Assembly: GCF_014199325.1 (NCBI RefSeq)
Contig: NZ_JACIJJ010000001.1
Coordinates: forward strand, 930,001 to 994,000
Direction of reading: 5' to 3'
DNA length: 64,000 bases
Origin: Sphingomonas yantingensis
GTDB lineage: Bacteria; Pseudomonadota; Alphaproteobacteria; Sphingomonadales; Sphingomonadaceae
Shown piece after piece: positions 59,452 through 64,000 of this stretch. Under the pieces are notes generated by a model. The model saw nothing but the letters and a program-made list of their open reading frames with translations, had not been told where the DNA came from and did not search any database. How positions within the stretch are numbered: the first letter of the stretch is position 1; the number at the start of each line of letters is the position of its first letter. A program made the translations under genes and the position numbers.

Positions 59452-60629
59452 TCGATGTCTCCGATCAGATGGTCGTCGGCGGCTGCCGTGATGCGCGCCG
59501 GGATAAGGGTGCCGGGCTCGCGCCGCGCGGCGAAGCGGACCTCGGCGAAGTTCTCGGCATGGCCGGTATCGCCGGGGCGTTCGACCAGCACCGACTGAGC
59601 GGTGCCGACAAGGCTGGTAAGCCAGTCGCGGCGGACACGGGCGGCAGTATCGCGCAGGATCGCGGCGCGCTCGCGCACCGTCACCGGATCGACCTCTGGC
59701 ATCCGCGCAGCGGGGGTGCCTTCGCGTGGGGAGAAGGGGAAGATGTGCGCGTGGACGATCCCGCATTCCTCGATCAGCGCGCGGCCGTTCTCGAATGCCG
59801 CCTCGCTCTCGGTCGGGAAGCCGGCGATCAGGTCGGCACCGACGGCGAGGTCGGGTCTCGCCTCGCGCAGCCGGTCGACCAGCGAGACGGCTTGTGCGCG
59901 GCTGTGGCGGCGCTTCATCCGCTTGAGGATCAGGTCGTCGCCTGCCTGCATCGATAGGTGGAGGTGCGGCATCACCCGCGGTTCGTGCGCAAGCAGCGCG
60001 AACAGCCGGTCGTCGACCTCGGCCGGGTCGATCGAGGACAGGCGCAGGCGAGGAAGATCGGGAATCAGCCGCAGGATGCGCTCGACCAGATGGCCGAGCG
60101 TCGGCACGCCGGGGAGGTCGGCGCCGTAGCTCGTCAGGTCGACGCCGGTCAGCACCACCTCCAGATGGCCCGCCGCGACCAGCGCCGCGATACGCTCGAC
60201 CACGCCGCCGGCGGGCAGCGACCGGCTGGGACCGCGGCCGGCGGGGATGATGCAGAAGGTGCAGCTGTGGTCGCAGCCATTCTGCACCTCGACCAGCGCG
60301 CGGGCGTGGGGTGAGGGGGGCAGGGCGGCGGGCGCCGAAGCGCCCCATGCCTCGGGCGCCAGCTTCAAAGGGTTGGCGACGACGCGGGTGACGCCGGGCA
60401 ACGCGGCGAATGCCGTCGGGTCGATCGTCGCGGCACAACCGGTGACGACGAGCTCCGCGCCGGGATTTTCGCGCGCCAGTCGCCGCACCGCACGGCGCGA
60501 GCGGCGCACGGCTTCGCCCGTCACCGCGCACGAATTGACGACCGCGACGGGACGATCGCCCAGCATCGACCGGATCGTTTCGCTTTCGGAGAGGTTGAGG
60601 CGGCAGCCCAGCGTGACGATCTCGGCCAT
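59448..60629 (-). CDS. mtaB: tRNA t6A37 methylthiotransferase MtaB
   Basis: Radical-SAM methylthiotransferase that converts t6A37 to ms2t6A37 in ANN-decoding tRNAs. 393 residues: the N-terminal UPF0004 domain with cluster cysteines in TLGCRLN, VNSCAVT and VTGCAAT; the radical-SAM motif CDHSCTFC; and family stretches RLRLSSIDPAEVDDRL, MPHLHLSMQAGDDLILKRMKRRHSR and FPFSPREGTPAARMP. Start ATG 60629. First gene of the mtaB-ftsY-yciB operon. The family context matches other sphingomonads. Confidence 0.95.
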   Translation of the reverse strand: MAEIVTLGCRLNLSESETIRSMLGDRPVAVVNSCAVTGEAVRRSRRAVRRLARENPGAELVVTGCAATIDPTAFAALPGVTRVVANPLKLAPEAWGASAPAALPPSPHARALVEVQNGCDHSCTFCIIPAGRGPSRSLPAGGVVERIAALVAAGHLEVVLTGVDLTSYGADLPGVPTLGHLVERILRLIPDLPRLRLSSIDPAEVDDRLFALLAHEPRVMPHLHLSMQAGDDLILKRMKRRHSRAQAVSLVDRLREARPDLAVGADLIAGFPTESEAAFENGRALIEECGIVHAHIFPFSPREGTPAARMPEVDPVTVRERAAILRDTAARVRRDWLTSLVGTAQSVLVERPGDTGHAENFAEVRFAARREPGTLIPARITAAADDHLIGDIE

Positions 60630-60712
60630 GTCAGCCCGGGCGCTTGGCGGCGAACATGGGCCGGGACTTAGGAGCGATGGCCCCGGAAGTCCATCACCGC
60701 GAAAGGGGACTG

Positions 60713-61258
60713 ATGCACAAGGATGCCGCCGCCATTCTCGATTTCTGGTTCGGCGAATGCACGCCCGAACAGCATTTCGCCAAGGACGACGCGCTCGATG
60801 CCGAAATCGCGCGGCGTTTCGGCGAGCTTCGCGGGGTGGTGGTGGCGGGCGGAGCGGCGGGCTGGCGCGACGATGCCGACAGCCTGCTCGCCGCGATCGT
60901 CCTGATCGACCAGTTCGGCCGCAACCTCCATCGCGGGTCGGGGGAGGCGTTCGCCGCCGACCCGCTGGCGCTGCAACTGGCGCGAGAGGGCGTGGCGAAG
61001 GGGTATGACGGGCAACTGCCGCCCGCCCGCGCGAAGTTCCTCTACATGCCGTTCATGCACGCAGAGGATGCCGGCGCGCAGGCCGAATGCGTGCGGCTGT
61101 TCGAGGCGCTGGGCGATGCCGACTCGCTCGATTTCGCGAGGGCGCATCGCGAAGTGATCGAGGAGTATGGCCGCTTCCCGTCGCGAAACGCGGCGCTGGG
61201 GCGGGAGAGTACGCCCGCCGAGCAGGCCTATCTCAGCCGGCCCGACGCCGGCTGGTGA
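60713..61258 (+). CDS. DUF924 family protein
   Basis: 181-residue protein of DUF924 (TPR-like helical fold, function unknown). It begins MHKDAAAILDFWFGECTPEQHFAKDDALDAEIARRF, contains LIDQFGRNLHRGSGEAFAADPLALQLAREG, and ends ALGRESTPAEQAYLSRPDAGW, all typical of the family. AAAGGGGAC precedes ATG 60713; an upstream TTG/ATG start is less likely. Its 3' end overlaps the convergent GGDEF/EAL gene by 26 bp. Confidence 0.9.
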   Translation: MHKDAAAILDFWFGECTPEQHFAKDDALDAEIARRFGELRGVVVAGGAAGWRDDADSLLAAIVLIDQFGRNLHRGSGEAFAADPLALQLAREGVAKGYDGQLPPARAKFLYMPFMHAEDAGAQAECVRLFEALGDADSLDFARAHREVIEEYGRFPSRNAALGRESTPAEQAYLSRPDAGW

Positions 61259-62867
61259 TCGGCTCGACATTGCTGGTCGCGGGCGCGGCGCCGACGATCA
61301 GGTGGCGCTCGGCAAGTAGCGACCGCACGCCCACTGGCGACAGCGGCTTGCCATAATGCCAGCCCTGCGCCTTCGCACAGCCCATTGCGATCAGGCGCGC
61401 GGCGATCGCGCCGTCCTCGACCCCTTCGGCCGTCACCGGCAGGTTGAGGCTCTCGCCCAGCCGGACGATCGCGGTGACGATCGCCGCCGAATCAGGCGCC
61501 TCGTTGATCGAGGTGACGAACGACTTGTCGATCTTGATCCGGTCGAACGGCAGCGCGCGCAGGTGCGCGAGGCTCGAATAGCCCGTGCCGAAATCGTCGA
61601 GCGCGAGGCGAACGCCCTGGTTCTTCAGGCTGCCGGCGATCGACTGCGCGAGCGCGAGGTTGTCGAACAGCGCGCTCTCGGTGATCTCGATCTCGAGCCG
61701 GCTGGCGGGGAAACCCGTCTCGGTCAGCGTCTTGATGATCTTCTGCGCCAGCCACGCATCGCGAAGCTGCCATGGCGAGATGTTGACCGAGAGCGTCAGC
61801 GCCTGGTCCCAGTCGCGCGCCGCGGTGAACGCCTGTCGCATGATCGACAGCGACAGGTCGGCGATCATGCCGGTTTCCTCGGCGATCGGGATGAAGCGGT
61901 CGGGGCCGATCACGCCGCGCGTCGGGTGCTCCCAGCGGGCCAGCACCTCGAACCCCGTTAGCGCGCCAGTCGCAAGGTCGATCTGCTGCTCGAAATAGGG
62001 GACGATCTGGCCGCCCGGAATGGCGATGCGCAGACCCTGTTCCAGGTCGTTGCGCGCCTTGAGCTCGCGCTCCATCGATTCGTCGAACCAGGCGAAGCGG
62101 TTGCGGCCCGATTTCTTGGCCGCATACATCGCGATGTCGCCCGCGCGCATCAGCGCCTCGATCGACCGCGATCCGAAATCGGATCGGGCGAGGCCCAGCG
62201 AGCAACTGATGTGCAGCTTCTGCCCCTCGGCATCGAAGGGCTGGGCCAGGCGCGCGACGAGGCGTTCGGCCACGCGTTCGACGACCTCGGGTGCGCTCGA
62301 ATCGAACACCATCGCGATCGCGAACTCGTCACCGCCGAGGCGCGCGTGCAGCGCGCTGGTCGGCGTGATCGCTGTCACTTCCTGCGCGACGATGCGCAGC
62401 AAAGTGTCGCCGACGGCATGGCCATGCATGTCGTTGACGCTCTTGAAGTGGTCGAGGTCGAGCATCATCAGCGCGGTCGCCTTGCCCCGCCGCTCCGCAT
62501 CCACGAGCATCGCCGCGCCCTCGTCGGCCAGGCTGCGGCGGTTGTGGAAGCCCGTCAGCGGATCGCGCGCGGCAAGTGCGCGGGCGCGCGCCTCCGCCTC
62601 GGCATGGCCACGCACCTGGCCGACAAGCCCCGCATGGCGCCGCCATCCGATCAGGATCAGCGCGGTGTTGAGGAGGAGCGCGATGACGAGGATCTCGTCC
62701 GCGCCGTCACGCGTGCCCAGCTGCTGGCCGACAAGCTGCGACAGGACGGTCGAACCGATGCCGACGAACAGCAGGATCGCTGCGACGCTGATCGCGCCGG
62801 TCAGGCGCTGGCTGTCGCCGGAATCGGCCCGTTCGGTCTTCCGCATGGCGTGTCGATCGCTCCCCAT
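61233..62867 (-). CDS. Bifunctional GGDEF/EAL cyclic-di-GMP protein
   Basis: 544-residue membrane protein: two N-terminal transmembrane helices (about 23-45 and 58-75), no separate sensor domain, then a GGDEF domain with intact RLGGDEFAIAM and an EAL domain in which the motif reads EVL (GFEVLARWEHP). Other EAL catalytic landmarks (SVNISPWQLRD, EIEITESAL, LDDFGTGYSS, KIDKSF, TAEGVE) are present. It may make or degrade cyclic-di-GMP; the direction cannot be settled from sequence. Start ATG 62867. Divergent from ffh. Confidence 0.93.
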   Translation of the reverse strand: MGSDRHAMRKTERADSGDSQRLTGAISVAAILLFVGIGSTVLSQLVGQQLGTRDGADEILVIALLLNTALILIGWRRHAGLVGQVRGHAEAEARARALAARDPLTGFHNRRSLADEGAAMLVDAERRGKATALMMLDLDHFKSVNDMHGHAVGDTLLRIVAQEVTAITPTSALHARLGGDEFAIAMVFDSSAPEVVERVAERLVARLAQPFDAEGQKLHISCSLGLARSDFGSRSIEALMRAGDIAMYAAKKSGRNRFAWFDESMERELKARNDLEQGLRIAIPGGQIVPYFEQQIDLATGALTGFEVLARWEHPTRGVIGPDRFIPIAEETGMIADLSLSIMRQAFTAARDWDQALTLSVNISPWQLRDAWLAQKIIKTLTETGFPASRLEIEITESALFDNLALAQSIAGSLKNQGVRLALDDFGTGYSSLAHLRALPFDRIKIDKSFVTSINEAPDSAAIVTAIVRLGESLNLPVTAEGVEDGAIAARLIAMGCAKAQGWHYGKPLSPVGVRSLLAERHLIVGAAPATSNVEPITSRRRAG

Positions 62868-62999
62868 CGAACGCCGGGTGCCACAGGTCGCGTCAAGAAG
62901 CCGTTAATCGCGACGCGGCGTTGCGTCGGCGCGGGTGTTGCGCTATGCGCCGCGGCCAACGCTCCGAACGGATCGTGATGCAGAGCGCCCCGAGGGGTA

Positions 63000-63029
63000 C
63001 GCCGGCCGACGAGGTTTCGTCCGCCGGCG
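63000..63029 (+). other. Stem-loop in the ffh leader
   Basis: CGCCGGCCGACGA (63000-63012) and TCGTCCGCCGGCG (63017-63029) pair except for one C-C mismatch, with a 4-nt loop, followed by CATTTT. It lies 48 bp upstream of the ffh start, in a gap between divergent genes, so it is not needed to end any known gene. It could be an attenuator or structured leader for ffh, or the 3' end of an unannotated small RNA. Confidence 0.5.
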
Positions 63030-63076
63030 CATTTTGCGTTACGCCGGTCGGGTCGCGGAAACGGAGTTGAAAGCGC

Positions 63077-64000
63077 ATGTTCGACAGTCTCAGCGATCGG
63101 CTTGGCGGCGTCTTCGACCGTCTGCGCGGCCGCGGCGCGCTGACCGAAGCCGATGTGCGCGGCGCGATGCGCGAGGTGCGGATCGCCCTGCTCGAGGCGG
63201 ACGTGGCGCTGCCTGTCGCGCGTGCATTTGTCGACAAGGTGACCGAGGAAGCGGTCGGCCAGAACGTCCTTCGCTCGGTCACGCCGGGGCAGCAGGTCGT
63301 TAAGATCGTCAACGACGCGCTGGTCGAGATGCTAGGGTCGGACAGCGCCGACCTGAACCTCGACGTGACGCCGCCCGCGGTCGTGATGATGGTCGGGCTT
63401 CAGGGCTCGGGCAAGACGACGACGACGGCCAAGCTCTCGCGCCTCGTCAAGAAGCGCGGCAAGAAGGTGCTGATGGCGTCGCTCGACGTCAATCGCCCGG
63501 CTGCGCAAGAGCAGCTGGCGGTACTCGGCACGCAGATCGAGGTCGCGACGCTGCCGATCGTCGCGGGCCAGCAGCCCGTCGATATCGCCCGGCGCGCGAT
63601 GCAGTCGGCGAAGCTCCAGGGCTTCGACGTGGTGATGCTCGACACCGCGGGTCGCCTGCACGTCGATCAGGCGCTGATGGACGAGATGAAGGCGGTTGCC
63701 GACATCTCGAAGCCGGACGAAATCCTGCTCGTCGTCGATTCGCTGACCGGCCAGGACGCGGTCAACGTCGCCACCAACTTTTCTCAGCAGGTGCCGCTGA
63801 CCGGCGTCGTGCTGACGCGGATGGACGGCGATGCGCGCGGCGGCGCTGCGCTGTCGATGCGCGCCGTCACCGGCAAGCCGATCAAGTTCGCGGGCGTCGG
63901 CGAAAAGCTCGACGCGATCGAGCCGTTCCACCCCAAGCGCGTCGCCGGCCGCATCCTCGGCATGGGCGACGTGGTGTCGCTGGTCGAGCGCGCGGCGGAG
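63077..64000 (+). CDS. ffh: Signal recognition particle protein Ffh (3'-truncated by window edge)
   Basis: GTPase of the signal recognition particle. 308 residues are visible: N domain MFDSLSDRLGGVFDRLRGRGALTEADVRGAMREVRIALLEADVAL, G1 GLQGSGKTTTTAKL, SLDVNRPAAQEQL, G3 VVMLDTAGRLHVD, G4-type TRMDGDARGGAALS, and GVGEKLDAIEPFHP. The RNA-binding M domain lies beyond the window. ATG 63077 gives the family N-terminus. Its partner FtsY is encoded about 4 kb upstream on the other strand. Confidence 0.97.
   Translation, partial: MFDSLSDRLGGVFDRLRGRGALTEADVRGAMREVRIALLEADVALPVARAFVDKVTEEAVGQNVLRSVTPGQQVVKIVNDALVEMLGSDSADLNLDVTPPAVVMMVGLQGSGKTTTTAKLSRLVKKRGKKVLMASLDVNRPAAQEQLAVLGTQIEVATLPIVAGQQPVDIARRAMQSAKLQGFDVVMLDTAGRLHVDQALMDEMKAVADISKPDEILLVVDSLTGQDAVNVATNFSQQVPLTGVVLTRMDGDARGGAALSMRAVTGKPIKFAGVGEKLDAIEPFHPKRVAGRILGMGDVVSLVERAAE

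Noticed and set aside
62868-63076. SRP RNA (ffs) gene beside ffh
   Set aside because: The conserved GGAAG/AGCAG loop sequences of bacterial SRP RNA are absent.
1-64000. CRISPR arrays, insertion sequences, prophage or integrase genes
   Set aside because: No direct-repeat/spacer periodicity, transposase, integrase or phage structural motifs were seen.

Overview
The window is a high-GC, densely packed chromosomal segment of an alphaproteobacterium. It most resembles an aerobic anoxygenic phototroph of the Sphingomonadales, probably a Sphingomonas relative. The grounds are a photosynthesis gene cluster with tetraheme pufC but no pufQ or pufX, a LOV-HTH regulator that closely resembles Erythrobacter EL222 as I remember it, and GGAAC-N16/17-GTT (EcfG-type) promoters. 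Species-level placement is inference.

Region 1 (1-22.1 kb) is part of the photosynthesis gene cluster. The plus-strand arm puhB(partial)-puhC-orf98-acsF-puhE-hemA supplies reaction-centre assembly factors, the aerobic cyclase and 5-aminolevulinate synthase. A DUF3422 gene separates it from the minus-strand superoperon crtF-bchCXYZ-pufBALMC, which encodes the last ring-B reduction steps, LH1 and the reaction centre with its tetraheme cytochrome. pufB and pufA are too short to stand out as long ORFs but are fully legible. A classic stem-loop sits between pufA and pufL. crtD-crtC run divergently from crtF, then bchI-bchD-bchO-orf60 run back on the minus strand. Three perfect TGT-N12-ACA (PpsR/CrtJ) palindromes mark the control points at bchC, crtF/crtD and bchI/tspO. 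At bchC the palindrome overlaps a recognisable -35 box.

Region 2 (22.1-38.1 kb) follows tspO. It holds a complete tripartite efflux operon (MFS-HlyD-NodT), a DUF885 protein, a chemoreceptor, a FemAB-like protein, a PaoABC-type molybdenum hydroxylase operon, a GH16 enzyme, an ATP-dependent DNA ligase and the LOV-HTH blue-light regulator.

Region 3 (38.1-54.8 kb) is housekeeping: lptC-lptA, an RNase D-like exonuclease, TerC with an EcfG-type promoter, a glycine-rich double cold-shock-domain protein, glutamine cyclotransferase, a glutathionyl-hydroquinone-reductase-like GST, an ABC exporter, cysK, divergent ald/lrp with palindromic operators, kup, a 2'-5' RNA ligase-like protein, tRNA-Met(CAT) and a ROK sugar kinase.

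Region 4 (54.8-57.9 kb) is a compact stress-type cluster behind an EcfG-type promoter: a small lipoprotein, a CsbD-like protein, a triple-PAS LuxR regulator, a CsbD-like mini-protein and an entericidin, closed by a strong terminator. Region 5 (57.9-64 kb) holds mtaB-ftsY-yciB, a DUF924 gene, a GGDEF/EAL protein and the start of ffh. Short interspersed palindromic repeats recur in intergenic positions. No CRISPR array, IS element or prophage was seen, and no gene-free stretch exceeds about 300 bp.

The features tie light and stress control to phototrophy: PpsR-type repression of pigment genes, a blue-light LOV regulator, TspO, and general-stress promoters. I did not find a clearly new multi-gene system. 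The best candidates for something undescribed are orf98 and orf60 of the photosynthesis cluster, the tspO-linked efflux operon, and the EcfG-type stress cluster.
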